A DNA stretch of 64,000 bases. It comes from Permianibacter fluminis. Lineage in GTDB: Bacteria; Pseudomonadota; Gammaproteobacteria; Enterobacterales; Permianibacteraceae. Numbering within the stretch: the first letter of the stretch is position 1; every line of letters begins with the position of its first letter. The notes beneath the pieces were generated by a model that saw only the letters and a list, made by a program, of their open reading frames with translations, did not search any database and was not told the DNA's origin. The position numbers were made by a program, and so were the translations under genes. The stretch is taken from the NCBI RefSeq assembly GCF_013179735.1, contig NZ_JABMEG010000001.1, forward strand, positions 310,001 to 374,000. The letters are read 5' to 3'. Shown one piece after another: positions 17,302 through 25,512 of the stretch.

Positions 17302-17832
17302 GCCGGGTCTCGCCCCGGCGGGCGAGGTACTTTCTTTGGCGCAAAGAAAGTACCCAAAGAAACATGCCCTGTATTCCTCGCCGACAAAACATGAATACGT
17401 TTTGTCGGTGCCCTGCGCTGCTCAAGGTCTGGCGGCGGCTGCGGAACTCGCGCTACACGCTCAGACAGTCCTCGCCGACTACCTCGCCAGCCCTTTCCGC
17501 TGCTCGGCTCGTCAGACGGGCGGCAAATTCAAAAGCACGCTGCGCGCAAAACCAAAAGTGCCGAAGCAACGGCTTCTGCTAGAACACGGGGCCCCATCGC
17601 GCCAGCCGGCGATGCGACGGCAGCGGCCGGGTGCGCTGGCAGGGATAGCCAGCGCAGCACTGATAAGGCAGGAGCCGCATCAGTGCGTGCCCGAGGCGAT
17701 GTTGTCGCAGCGGCGGGCAGGTCTCACCGAAGCAGCGGAACCGTTTCTGGCGCGTCTGGGGCGTGTTTCTTTTGGCTACTTTTCTTTGCACGAACAAAGA
17801 AAAGTAGCTCGGCAGCCGGGCCGAGACCCGGC
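17302..17832. mobile_element. Non-coding element with about 60-bp terminal inverted repeats, inside the gsp operon
   Basis: The left end (17302-17362) begins GCCGGGTCTCGCCCCGGCGG and contains the hairpin GTACTTTCTTT...AAAGAAAGTAC. The right end (17766-17832), read on the other strand, begins GCCGGGTCTCGGCCCGGCTG and contains a matching hairpin with CTACTTTTCTTT. The ends align over about 60 bases with few mismatches and both continue to (C/A)AAAGAAA. The middle is GC-rich and carries no gene with a ribosome site or domain; the one long frame through it (17249-17911) is an artefact. It sits between gspE and gspF in an otherwise tight operon. I recall very similar hairpin-ended sequences scattered between genes in xanthomonads and pseudomonads, but cannot confirm this here. 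It encodes no transposase, so any mobility would need help in trans. Confidence 0.7.
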
Positions 17833-17897
17833 ACTGCCCGTCGGAGCCAGTGCGCTCGTCGTAAATACGCCGGCCCGCGCCGGCCACGAGTACTCCA

Positions 17898-19121
17898 ATG
17901 CCCGCATTTGAATACATCGCCCTCGACGCCGACGGTCGGCAAAAAAAAGGCGTGCTCGAAGCCGACACCGCGCGGCAAATCCGCAGTCAGCTGCGCGATC
18001 AGGCGCTGACGCCGCTGGAGGTCAACGAGGTTGCCCAAGCCACCAGCAAAACCGCGGCCAGTGGCAAGAGCACGAAAAAAGTTCGCATCAACACCGCCGA
18101 AATGGCGCTGATCACGCGCCAACTGGCGACGCTGATTCGCGCGGCCTTGCCGGTTGAGGAAGCACTCAAAGCGGTGTCGGATCAATGTGAGAAACCGGCG
18201 CACAAATCGATGATGCTGGCGGTGCGGGCGCGCGTGGTCGAAGGCCACAGCATGGCCGACGGTCTGGCGCTGTTCCCGAACGTGTTCGACGCGTTGTATC
18301 GGGCGATGGTGGCGGCCGGGGAAAAATCCGGCCATCTCGATGAAGTGCTGGAACGGCTCGCCGATTACACCGAGAAGCGCCATTACTTGCGTCAGAAGGT
18401 GCAGCTGGCACTGGTTTATCCCATCATCCTTGTGACCGTGGCAATGGCCGTTGTGAGCGGTCTGCTGATTTATGTTGTGCCGAAGGTAGTCGAACAGTTT
18501 GACCAAGCTGGGAAGGAGCTCCCACTGCTCACCCGCATCATGATTAGCTTGTCCGAGTTTTTACAGCATTGGTGGTGGCTGGTGCTTGCAGTCATAGCTA
18601 TCACGGTATTCACCGCGATAAGGCTGCTGCGACAACCGGCTTTTCGGTTGCGTTTCGACCGGAAAATTTTGCGCTGGCCATTGGTTGGTCGCCTGACCCG
18701 AGGCGTCAACACGGCTCGCTTCGCCCGTACGCTGAGCATTCTGTCATCGAGCGCTGTGCCTTTGCTGGAAGGTCTGCGCATTGCCGGTGAAGTGGTCAAT
18801 AACGCTTACTTAAAAGAAGTGATCCGCGAAGCAACTACCCGCGTGCGAGAAGGCAGCAGCCTGCGCTCAGCCATTTCTCGCAGTGATGCTTTTCCACCGA
18901 TGCTGGTGCACATGATCGGATCAGGCGAAAGTTCTGGTGAATTGGATAGCATGCTGGAAAAGGCTGCTGAAAATCACGAGCGCGAATTCGAGTCATTGGT
19001 TGGCGTTACCCTTGGGTTGCTGGAACCTATGTTGATTCTTGGCATGGGCGTTATGGTGCTCTGTATCGTGCTTGCGATATTGCTGCCGATATTCCAGATG
19101 AACCAGTTAATCGGTCGTTGA
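17898..19121 (+). CDS. gspF: T2SS inner-membrane platform protein GspF
   Basis: 407 residues; polytopic platform protein that contacts GspE and GspL. It starts MPAFEYIALDADGRQKKGVL, the usual GspF N-terminus. Two homologous T2SF domains (about 70-195 and 270-395) are each followed by membrane helices: LALVYPIILVTVAMAVVSGL, WWWLVLAVIAITVFTAIRLL and LEPMLILGMGVMVLCIVLAI. Motifs include LITRQLATLIRAALPVEEAL and the second-domain copy RFARTLSILSSSAVPLLEGL. A 65-bp stretch separates its ATG from the upstream inserted element. Codon use changes inside the gene near 18415-18480: the first part matches the GC-rich neighbours, the second part is visibly AT-richer, like gspG. Confidence 0.97.
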   Translation: MPAFEYIALDADGRQKKGVLEADTARQIRSQLRDQALTPLEVNEVAQATSKTAASGKSTKKVRINTAEMALITRQLATLIRAALPVEEALKAVSDQCEKPAHKSMMLAVRARVVEGHSMADGLALFPNVFDALYRAMVAAGEKSGHLDEVLERLADYTEKRHYLRQKVQLALVYPIILVTVAMAVVSGLLIYVVPKVVEQFDQAGKELPLLTRIMISLSEFLQHWWWLVLAVIAITVFTAIRLLRQPAFRLRFDRKILRWPLVGRLTRGVNTARFARTLSILSSSAVPLLEGLRIAGEVVNNAYLKEVIREATTRVREGSSLRSAISRSDAFPPMLVHMIGSGESSGELDSMLEKAAENHEREFESLVGVTLGLLEPMLILGMGVMVLCIVLAILLPIFQMNQLIGR

Positions 19122-19176
19122 GTTTTGTCCGCAGGTCTAATCGGCTTGTGTCGTGTTTTACGAGAGGAACAAAGTT

Positions 19177-19638
19177 ATGAAAGGCGTTCACAACAAGCGC
19201 ACTCTGCAGCGTGGCTTTACGCTGTTGGAGATCATGGTTGTCTTGGTCATCATCGGCATCATGGCGACTGCGATCGTAGTAAATATCCAGGGTAATGTCG
19301 GCAAAGCGACAGTTACCCGGGCGCAATCCGATATTTCCACTCTGAGCGATGCGCTTGAATTCTATAAAACTGATAATTTTGTGTACCCCAGCACCGAGCA
19401 AGGTCTGACCGCATTGCGGGTCAAGCCCAATACCGACCCTGAGCCGCGTAACTATAAGCAAGGCGGTTATATTCGGAAGTTGGAAAAGGACCCGTGGGGT
19501 CGTGACTACCAATACATTTTCCCCGGCGAGCACGGTGAATACGATCTGTTCTCGCTCGGTGCCGATGGCGAAATCGGCGGCGAAGGTGAGAACGCCGATA
19601 TCGGTAACTGGGATGAGCATTCCGAAGGCAACCGCTGA
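19177..19638 (+). CDS. gspG: T2SS major pseudopilin GspG
   Basis: 153 residues from the ATG at 19177 (AGAGG 8-9 nt upstream); an earlier GTG at 19153 has no such site. Class III signal LQRG/FTLLEIMVVLV, cut and methylated by a prepilin peptidase that is not encoded here. The mature protein keeps the GspG hallmarks: DALEFYKTDNFVYPSTEQGL, DPWGRDYQYIFPGEHG and a calcium-site loop with EYDLFSLGADGEIGGEGENADI. It forms the shaft of the pseudopilus. Its DNA is clearly AT-richer than gspH onward. Confidence 0.97.
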   Translation: MKGVHNKRTLQRGFTLLEIMVVLVIIGIMATAIVVNIQGNVGKATVTRAQSDISTLSDALEFYKTDNFVYPSTEQGLTALRVKPNTDPEPRNYKQGGYIRKLEKDPWGRDYQYIFPGEHGEYDLFSLGADGEIGGEGENADIGNWDEHSEGNR

Positions 19639-19667
19639 ACGTTCGTTCTCTTTCAGGCCTGCAGCCA

Positions 19668-20537
19668 ATGTTCATGCTCCGCCAAAGCCCTCGCGGTTTC
19701 ACCTTGCTTGAGATTCTGGTGGTCGTCGTGATCATCGGCTTGATGGCGGGCGCCATGGTCATGATCGGCAGTGACAACCGCGCCGCCGTTGCCCGCGATG
19801 AAATTGAACAACTGAATGCCAAAATGAAGCTGGCGCTGGAAGAGGCCCAGCTCAATGGTGTCGAGCTGGGTCTGGTGGTCACCGAACACGATTACCGCTT
19901 CGTCACCTTTGGCAATGATCGCTGGTCACCAATCAGTGACGACAAGGCCTACCAGTTGCACCGGCTGCCCGACGGATTTGAATTGGCGCTGGAAATTGAA
20001 GGCTTCAAGCTCGCTGGTGCCCGGCTGCCCGGCGCCCGCATCACTGATGAAGGCAAGGTTGTAACCGACGACGCCGATGCTCGCGACAGCAACAAGCGCA
20101 AGCCGGCCCGCCGCGACGATCTGTCCAAGCCGCAAGACAGCGAAGACGACAACGAATCAGACCTTGGCAGCGAAGATGGCAAAGGCGCCGGTAAAGATGG
20201 CGACAAGCCCGGCAAACCGAAATCGGACAAGGAACCGGAAACCTTGCTGCCGCAAGTCTTTCTGCTGTCGAGCGGCGAGCTGAATCCGTTTGTGCTCGCC
20301 ATTGGCAACCGGGATCGCAATCCGGTTTTTTACCGCCTGCGCGCCAATGCCGACGGCAATCTGCGCATCGAAGGCCCAATCCAGGCCGACCCGGTCAGCG
20401 ATCTGAACATCGCCTGGGATAATCCGGACCCGAATGCTGTGGCCGACGAAGACGAGAGCGAAAACAGTAGCGATGGCGATAAAGCCAAATCCAGCAACAG
20501 CCGCAAACCCAGCGAGAAGCGCAATGCCGGCAAATAA
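19668..20537 (+). CDS. gspH: T2SS minor pseudopilin GspH with large charged insertion
   Basis: 289 residues, much longer than the usual GspH (around 170-200). Prepilin signal SPRG/FTLLEILVVVVIIGLM at the N-terminus. The expected GspH fold is recognisable in two parts: residues 35-120 (EIEQLNAKMKLALEEAQLNG, GLVVTEHDYRFVTFGNDRW) and about 190-245 (TLLPQVFLLSSGELNPFVLA, FYRLRANADGNLRIEG). Between them is a hydrophilic stretch of about 60 residues rich in Asp, Lys, Ser and Gly (DSEDDNESDLGSEDGKGAGK), and a second acidic-to-basic tail closes the protein. These low-complexity parts would face the periplasm near the pseudopilus. The last 14 bp overlap gspI. Confidence 0.93.
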   Translation: MFMLRQSPRGFTLLEILVVVVIIGLMAGAMVMIGSDNRAAVARDEIEQLNAKMKLALEEAQLNGVELGLVVTEHDYRFVTFGNDRWSPISDDKAYQLHRLPDGFELALEIEGFKLAGARLPGARITDEGKVVTDDADARDSNKRKPARRDDLSKPQDSEDDNESDLGSEDGKGAGKDGDKPGKPKSDKEPETLLPQVFLLSSGELNPFVLAIGNRDRNPVFYRLRANADGNLRIEGPIQADPVSDLNIAWDNPDPNAVADEDESENSSDGDKAKSSNSRKPSEKRNAGK

Positions 20538-21048
20538 GTCACCGCGCGGTTTCACGCTGCTGGAAGTGCTGGTGGCGCTGGCGGTCTTCGCCATCACGGC
20601 GGCGGCGATGATCAACGGGATCGCCACCTCCATTTCGGCGCAGAGTTATCTAGAACGCAAGACCATCGCCCATTGGGTGGCGATGAATCAGCTCGCCGAA
20701 ACCCGGCTGATGACAACCTGGCCCGCCGTTGGTATCAGCGACGGCAGCGAAGAAATGTCTGGTCACGAATGGTTCTGGACCCGCAAAGTCGAGGAAACCT
20801 CGGACCCGAAATTGCGCCGGGTCGATATCGAAGTGCGCGCCGAACGTGAAGACGAGTCGCCGCTGACCCAGCTGGCTGGTTTCGTCAACGACCGTCCCGA
20901 ACTGCTGGCCGCACCCACCGGCGACCTGAGCAGCGGTGGCTACAGCGACGGTGGCAAAGGCGAGAGTGAAAACGACGACAACGGTGGCGTAGATGGCGGT
21001 GAGCCGCCACCGGACGGACCGGAAGACCCGGCCGGCAACATCAAATGA
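20524..21048 (+). CDS. gspI: T2SS minor pseudopilin GspI
   Basis: 174 residues from the ATG at 20524, inside the end of gspH; longer frames begin upstream but the prepilin signal fixes this start (MPANKSPRG/FTLLEVLVALAVFAI). The typical GspI core follows: ERKTIAHWVAMNQLAETRL, WPAVGISDGSEEMSGHEWFW and DIEVRAERE. A C-terminal extension of about 60 residues is rich in Gly, Asp and Pro (GGYSDGGKGESENDDNGG), absent from standard GspI of about 120-130 residues. GspI, J and K form the pseudopilus tip. The stop overlaps the gspJ start (ATGA). Confidence 0.94.
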   Translation: MPANKSPRGFTLLEVLVALAVFAITAAAMINGIATSISAQSYLERKTIAHWVAMNQLAETRLMTTWPAVGISDGSEEMSGHEWFWTRKVEETSDPKLRRVDIEVRAEREDESPLTQLAGFVNDRPELLAAPTGDLSSGGYSDGGKGESENDDNGGVDGGEPPPDGPEDPAGNIK

Positions 21049-21689
21049 AAACAGCGCGCGGATTCACCCTGATCGAAGTGCTGGTTGCCGTATTGATCTT
21101 CGGTTTGATCGGCATTGGTGCCTATTCGACGCTCGATACGGCGCAGGATGCTCAGCAAATCCTGCGCGTGCGCGGTGAGCGCTTTATGCAATTGCAGCGG
21201 GCGGTCACCACCTTCAGCCGCGATTATCAGCAGCGCGCTTTTCGCCGGGTGCGCGACAGCTACGGTGATCGCCTGCCGGTGGTACAGGGTGTCAGTGATG
21301 ACACCGACACCTGGATTGCCTTTACCCGCAGTGGCTGGCGCAACCCGGCCCAGTTACCGCGCTCGTCATTGGAGCATGTCCGCTATGCGCTAGAAGAGGG
21401 CCGGCTAATTCGTTACAGCTATCTGCTGCTCGATCAGGCCCAGCAGCCGGTTATCCAGAAGCGCGTGCTGCTCGACGGTATCAGTAAAATGGAATTGAAA
21501 TTCCGGCCCAATGTCGATCTGAGCGCACTGCAGACTTTCGACAACAAAAGTGAAGTCGGCGATGACTGGCTGGACGAGTGGCCGGTCGGTGGTAGGCAAA
21601 ATACCGAGGACAGTGAAAAGGCGCCGCGAGCTTTGAAACTGACACTGGAGGTCGAAGGCATCGGCGAGGTGCACCGTGTCTTGCAGTAA
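21045..21689 (+). CDS. gspJ: T2SS minor pseudopilin GspJ
   Basis: 214 residues with prepilin signal TARG/FTLIEVLVAVLIFGLIG. GspJ features: RGERFMQLQRAVTTFSRDYQ, FTRSGWRNPAQLPRSSLEHV, EEGRLIRYSYLLLDQAQ and KMELKFRP. Normal length for the family and, unlike gspH and gspI, no long charged insertion, though the region after residue 165 carries an acidic patch. Start codon overlaps gspI by 4 bp; its 3' end overlaps the GTG start of gspK, so translation is coupled along the minor pseudopilin genes. Confidence 0.95.
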   Translation: MKTARGFTLIEVLVAVLIFGLIGIGAYSTLDTAQDAQQILRVRGERFMQLQRAVTTFSRDYQQRAFRRVRDSYGDRLPVVQGVSDDTDTWIAFTRSGWRNPAQLPRSSLEHVRYALEEGRLIRYSYLLLDQAQQPVIQKRVLLDGISKMELKFRPNVDLSALQTFDNKSEVGDDWLDEWPVGGRQNTEDSEKAPRALKLTLEVEGIGEVHRVLQ

Positions 21690-22740
21690 AGCTCGCATGC
21701 TACCGGCGTTCCCACATCAGCAACGCGGCGTCGTGCTGGTGGTGATCCTGATCATCGTCGCGCTGGTCACCTTGATCGCCGCCCAAATCAAGTCGCAATT
21801 GCGCCTCAATGAGCGGCGCTCCGCCAATGTCCTGCAAACCGATCAGGCCTGGCAATATGCGCTTGGCGCCGAATCGTTGGCGGCGTCACATTTGTATGAC
21901 GCCCTGAAGCAGGATGAAGGCCGTGTGCACCTCGGCCAGGCCTGGGCCAAAAGCGCGTTTTTCTTTCCGATCGATGGCGGTGAGTTGCACGGCAAGCTCG
22001 AAGATCTGAGCACCTGTTTCAATCTCAACAGCCTGCTTTACGCCAAGAAGAAAACCGACGAAGGCAACAAGGGTCAAACTCCGGACAAACCCAACCCCGA
22101 CGATCCGGCGCAGCAGCAACCACCCGGCGTGCAACTGCTGACCAAGTTGTTCGAGCAACTGGTGCCAAATGAAGAAAGCTCGCCGCAGGCGCTGGCCGCG
22201 GCAGTCGTTGACTGGCTTGACGATGACAGCGATCCGTTCGGCAGCGATGGCGCCGAGGATTACGACTATCAGGGACTGCAGATCCCCTATCGCACCGGCA
22301 ACGGTCCGCTCGGCGCGATCAGCGAATTGCGCACCATCAAGGGCTTCACGCCGGAGATTTATCAGAAAGTACGGCCGTATCTGTGCGCACTGCCTGACGC
22401 CAAATACATCAAGATCAATTACAACACGCTGCCACCGGAACGGGCTGAGCTGCTCAGCATCCTGTTCAAGGATTTGCCGGTCGAAGCGGCGCGGCAGGTG
22501 CTGGAGAATCGGCCCAAAAACGGCTTCAAGGATAAAGACGCCCTGAAGAATGCCAATGGCATGCCTTCGGAGGCGGCTGAATCGCCGCTCGGTAAGGGCC
22601 GGCTCAGCGAGGACTCGGACTATTTCCTGCTGCGTGCCGAAGCCGTGGTTGGCCGTGGCCGGGCCCGTGTAGAATCGGTGCTGCACAAGCAGGAAGACAA
22701 GCGCTTTGAAGTGGCAAGCCGGGCATTCAGTGAAGAATGA
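21676..22740 (+). CDS. gspK: T2SS tip pseudopilin GspK
   Basis: 354 residues from a GTG at 21676 with GAGGTG just upstream; an ATG at 21697 is the alternative. Prepilin segment HQQRG/VVLVVILIIVALVTLIA. The large globular tip domain is recognisable: ERRSANVLQTDQAWQYALGA, LEDLSTCFNLNSLL, AAAVVDWLDDDSDPFGSDGAED (calcium-type Asp cluster), the GPLGAISELRTIKGF motif and FLLRAEAVVGRGRARVESVL. A Lys/Asp/Pro/Gln-rich insertion sits near residues 122-148. Last of the pseudopilin block; a 121-bp gap with a GCGCGGATG/CATCCGCGC inverted repeat separates it from gspL. Confidence 0.94.
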   Translation: MSCSKARMLPAFPHQQRGVVLVVILIIVALVTLIAAQIKSQLRLNERRSANVLQTDQAWQYALGAESLAASHLYDALKQDEGRVHLGQAWAKSAFFFPIDGGELHGKLEDLSTCFNLNSLLYAKKKTDEGNKGQTPDKPNPDDPAQQQPPGVQLLTKLFEQLVPNEESSPQALAAAVVDWLDDDSDPFGSDGAEDYDYQGLQIPYRTGNGPLGAISELRTIKGFTPEIYQKVRPYLCALPDAKYIKINYNTLPPERAELLSILFKDLPVEAARQVLENRPKNGFKDKDALKNANGMPSEAAESPLGKGRLSEDSDYFLLRAEAVVGRGRARVESVLHKQEDKRFEVASRAFSEE

Positions 22741-22861
22741 CTAGGCGCGGATGTGGGTAGCAGCGACTGATCGTGGCCGATTGAGCCAACAGGTTTTTCA
22801 TCCGCGCGTTTTCAAACCTGCGTTTTTAACCAGAAATTTTTGAATCGGGAACTCAAGCAAG

Positions 22862-24100
22862 ATGACAACGGCGTTGTATCTGCGGCCACCAGCGGCCGGT
22901 GAGTCGCTGGCCGAATGGCTGGAACTCGCGGACGATGGCAGCGTGCTGGCGTCGGCTCAGTTGCGCTGGCCGGACGATTTGGCGCAACTCGCCACCCAGA
23001 CCAACGGCAAAAAGCTGACGGTACTGTTGCCGGTCAGCAGTGCACTGGTCACCCGGGTGCAGGTGCCGGCCAAGCAGCGCAAACATCTGGCCCAGGTGCT
23101 GCCGTTTTTGCTGGAAGATCAGATCGCCGGTTCGATTGACGAATTGCATGTGGTCGCTGGCGCCGCATTGCCGGATGACGAACAACAGGTCATCGCGATT
23201 GAACACGTTCAGTTGAAGGCCGTGCTCGACACACTGGCGAGTCACAACCTGCACGCTGATGACGTCACGCTTGATGCGCTGTGTCTGCCGACCGCGGCCG
23301 GCGAAACCCGCATTCTGTTGCTCGGTCAGGACGCCTTGCTGCGACTGCCCGATGGCAGCGCACAATTGTTGCCGGCTGCTGATCTGGATCAACTGTTGCC
23401 ACTGCTCGCCGCTGACAGCACCGTGCAGTTCCATTGCGCTGACGCTGACTTTCACCTGCAGCCGCCACATCAGCGCCATGACATCGATCACGCACTGGCG
23501 GTGCTGGCGCGCGGCGCCCAGCGCCAGACGCTGTCATTGCTGCAGGGGCCGTATGCGCCCCGCACCGCTTGGCAGGCGCACTGGAAACAATGGCGCAAGG
23601 TCGCCATCGTCGCCGGCATTGCCGTGCTGGCCCAGTATGCTTACGCGATGACCGACTGGCTGCTGTTGAAGCAACGGGTCAGCGCGCTCGATGGCGCCAT
23701 TCGCGCCAGCTTCAGCGAAGCGTTTCCGGATCAGACCAACACGCCGTATCCGGTCAACAGCATGAACGGCTTTATCAAGAATCTGGGCGCTGGTGGCGCC
23801 GGCGGTTTCAGCGCACTGCTTGCCGAAATCGGCCCGGTACTGCAAAACGCTGATGGCATTTCACTGCGCGGTCTCGGCTATGAGGCGGCCAGCAATGAAT
23901 TGCGACTGGATTTGAGCGCCCGCGATTTATCGGCGCTGAACGCACTCGACAGCCAGTTTCAGCAAATGGGTTTCCACACCGACATGGGCCAGGCCAGCGC
24001 CAGCAGCGGTGGCTATAGTGGTCGCATGGTTCTGCAACGCGGCGGCCCGCAAAAAGGCAACGGCAAGAAATCCAGTGCAAGTAAAGGAGATCAGTCATGA
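22862..24100 (+). CDS. gspL: T2SS inner-membrane protein GspL
   Basis: 412 residues; couples the ATPase GspE to the membrane platform. The cytoplasmic actin-like domain (about 1-230) includes LPVSSALVTRVQVPAKQRKH, VLPFLLEDQIAGSIDELHV and TLDALCLP. One membrane helix follows (VAIVAGIAVLAQYAYAMTDW), then a ferredoxin-like periplasmic domain (LLAEIGPVLQNADGISLRGL, ELRLDLSARDLSALNALDSQ). A Gly/Ser/Lys-rich end overlaps the gspM start by 4 bp. No catalytic role is expected. Confidence 0.95.
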   Translation: MTTALYLRPPAAGESLAEWLELADDGSVLASAQLRWPDDLAQLATQTNGKKLTVLLPVSSALVTRVQVPAKQRKHLAQVLPFLLEDQIAGSIDELHVVAGAALPDDEQQVIAIEHVQLKAVLDTLASHNLHADDVTLDALCLPTAAGETRILLLGQDALLRLPDGSAQLLPAADLDQLLPLLAADSTVQFHCADADFHLQPPHQRHDIDHALAVLARGAQRQTLSLLQGPYAPRTAWQAHWKQWRKVAIVAGIAVLAQYAYAMTDWLLLKQRVSALDGAIRASFSEAFPDQTNTPYPVNSMNGFIKNLGAGGAGGFSALLAEIGPVLQNADGISLRGLGYEAASNELRLDLSARDLSALNALDSQFQQMGFHTDMGQASASSGGYSGRMVLQRGGPQKGNGKKSSASKGDQS

Positions 24101-24606
24101 GCGCACTGACCGATCTGAAACAACAAGCGCAAAACTGGTATGCCAGCAAATCGGCGGCCGATAAACGGGCATTGACGCTGATGGCGCTGGTGCTGGTGCC
24201 GGCATTGATTTATTTCACCTTGGTGTTCCCGTTGCAGCGCGCCCGCAACAACCTGAGCGCCGACGTGCTGAAGCAGGAAGCCGAGCTGGCAACGATGCAG
24301 GAAAATGTTGCCCGGGTGCTGGCCAGTCGTGGCGGTGCCGGCGGCAAACTGGATCGGGCGGGTCGTCGACTGCCGCAACTGATTTCCGACACGGCGCCGC
24401 AATTCAACCTGATTGTGTCGCGGCTGCAACCGCGCGGCGACAATGAAGTACAGATCTGGCTGGAAGATGCCAGTTTCGATGACGGCCTGCGCTGGCTGCA
24501 TCAGATGGAAACCGGTTATGGACTGCAAGTGGCGTCACTGAATATCAGCAGCGGCAAAGCCAGCGGCATGGTCAAGCTGCAATTGAAACTGAAAGACGGC
24601 ACCTGA
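24097..24606 (+). CDS. gspM: T2SS inner-membrane protein GspM
   Basis: 169 residues; partner of GspL. N-terminal cytoplasmic helix (LKQQAQNWYASKSAADKRAL), one membrane segment (LMALVLVPALIYFTLVFPLQ), then a periplasmic ferredoxin-like domain with conserved late motifs (SRLQPRGDNEVQIWLEDASF, FDDGLRWLHQMETGYGLQV, GMVKLQLKL). Family-normal length. AGGAGA precedes the ATG; the stop shares a base with the gspN start (TGATG). Confidence 0.95.
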   Translation: MSALTDLKQQAQNWYASKSAADKRALTLMALVLVPALIYFTLVFPLQRARNNLSADVLKQEAELATMQENVARVLASRGGAGGKLDRAGRRLPQLISDTAPQFNLIVSRLQPRGDNEVQIWLEDASFDDGLRWLHQMETGYGLQVASLNISSGKASGMVKLQLKLKDGT

Positions 24607-25358
24607 TGAAAACCAAACTGTTGTGGGGCGTCAGCCTGTGCTTCGCCTTCTTGTTGTTGTTGTTGATCACCGCGCCAGCGACCTTGCTGACCCGGACCGC
24701 CAGCAAGTTTGTTCCGGATCTGGCCTTCAGTGGTGTCACCGGCAGTTTTTGGCAGGGCAACGCCCAGCAATTGCGCCTTGGCGATATCAGTCTGACCGAT
24801 TTCCAATGGCAGCTGTCACCGTGGCAATTACTGCTCGGCCGCGCTGCGCTGCAATTTCAATTTGACGATGGCCTCAGCCAGCGTGGCAGCGGCAAGGTTC
24901 AGGCCAGCGCTGGCGGTCAGCTGAGCGCCAGTGAGGTGTCGGTGCAGTTGCCGGCACAGGCGCTGCAACCGTTCATCAATTTGACCGGCGTGCAATTGCA
25001 CGGTGATTTGCAGCTGGAGTTGAGCGATGCGGCACTGGCCAATGGCCGCATCGAGCGCCTGCAGGGCCGGCTGAACTGGTCACGCGCGCAGGTGAAAACG
25101 CCGCTCGGGCAACCCCAGCTCGGCGCCTATGCCGTCGATCTGAAAGACGATGGCGAAGGCGGCATCAACGGCGCGATCACCGACATCGATGGCGTGCTCG
25201 GCTTGACTGGCAATTTTCATCTGACCATGGACAGGCTGGAACTGGATGCCAGCGTCCGTACCGGTCTGCCGGAAGAGCTGGATCGGTTTTTCCGGGTCAT
25301 CGGCCGACCGCAGGGCGACCGCTACGCGCTGCGCTGGCAGCAGCGTATCGTTCACTGA
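24606..25358 (+). CDS. gspN: T2SS protein GspN
   Basis: 250 residues. One N-terminal membrane segment (LLWGVSLCFAFLLLLLITAP), then the GspN domain (FVPDLAFSGVTGSFWQGNAQ, LGDISLTDFQWQLSPWQLLL, NLTGVQLHGDLQLELSDAAL) ending in DRYALRWQQRIVH. GspN is an accessory protein present only in some T2SS operons. It is the last gsp gene; a 154-bp gap follows before yrfG. Order gspL-M-N then nucleotidase/nudE/cysQ genes matches other gammaproteobacteria. Confidence 0.93.
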   Translation: MKTKLLWGVSLCFAFLLLLLITAPATLLTRTASKFVPDLAFSGVTGSFWQGNAQQLRLGDISLTDFQWQLSPWQLLLGRAALQFQFDDGLSQRGSGKVQASAGGQLSASEVSVQLPAQALQPFINLTGVQLHGDLQLELSDAALANGRIERLQGRLNWSRAQVKTPLGQPQLGAYAVDLKDDGEGGINGAITDIDGVLGLTGNFHLTMDRLELDASVRTGLPEELDRFFRVIGRPQGDRYALRWQQRIVH

Positions 25359-25512
25359 CGAGTCAGATAAAAAACGGCTTGCCTGATCGGTTTTTGTTTT
25401 TCCGATAGTTGATTGATCAGATGCGGAACCGGCTGGCACGGTCACCCCGTCAGCTGGCTGCGTTTCGTTCATGCCGGTGCATTACCGGTAATTTTCAACC
25501 GCGGGTTTTTCG

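Noticed and set aside
17249..17911. 220-codon frame across the gspE-gspF gap
   Set aside because: It is the inserted element read through; starts with TTG at the gspE end, no ribosome site, and its ends translate the hairpin repeats.
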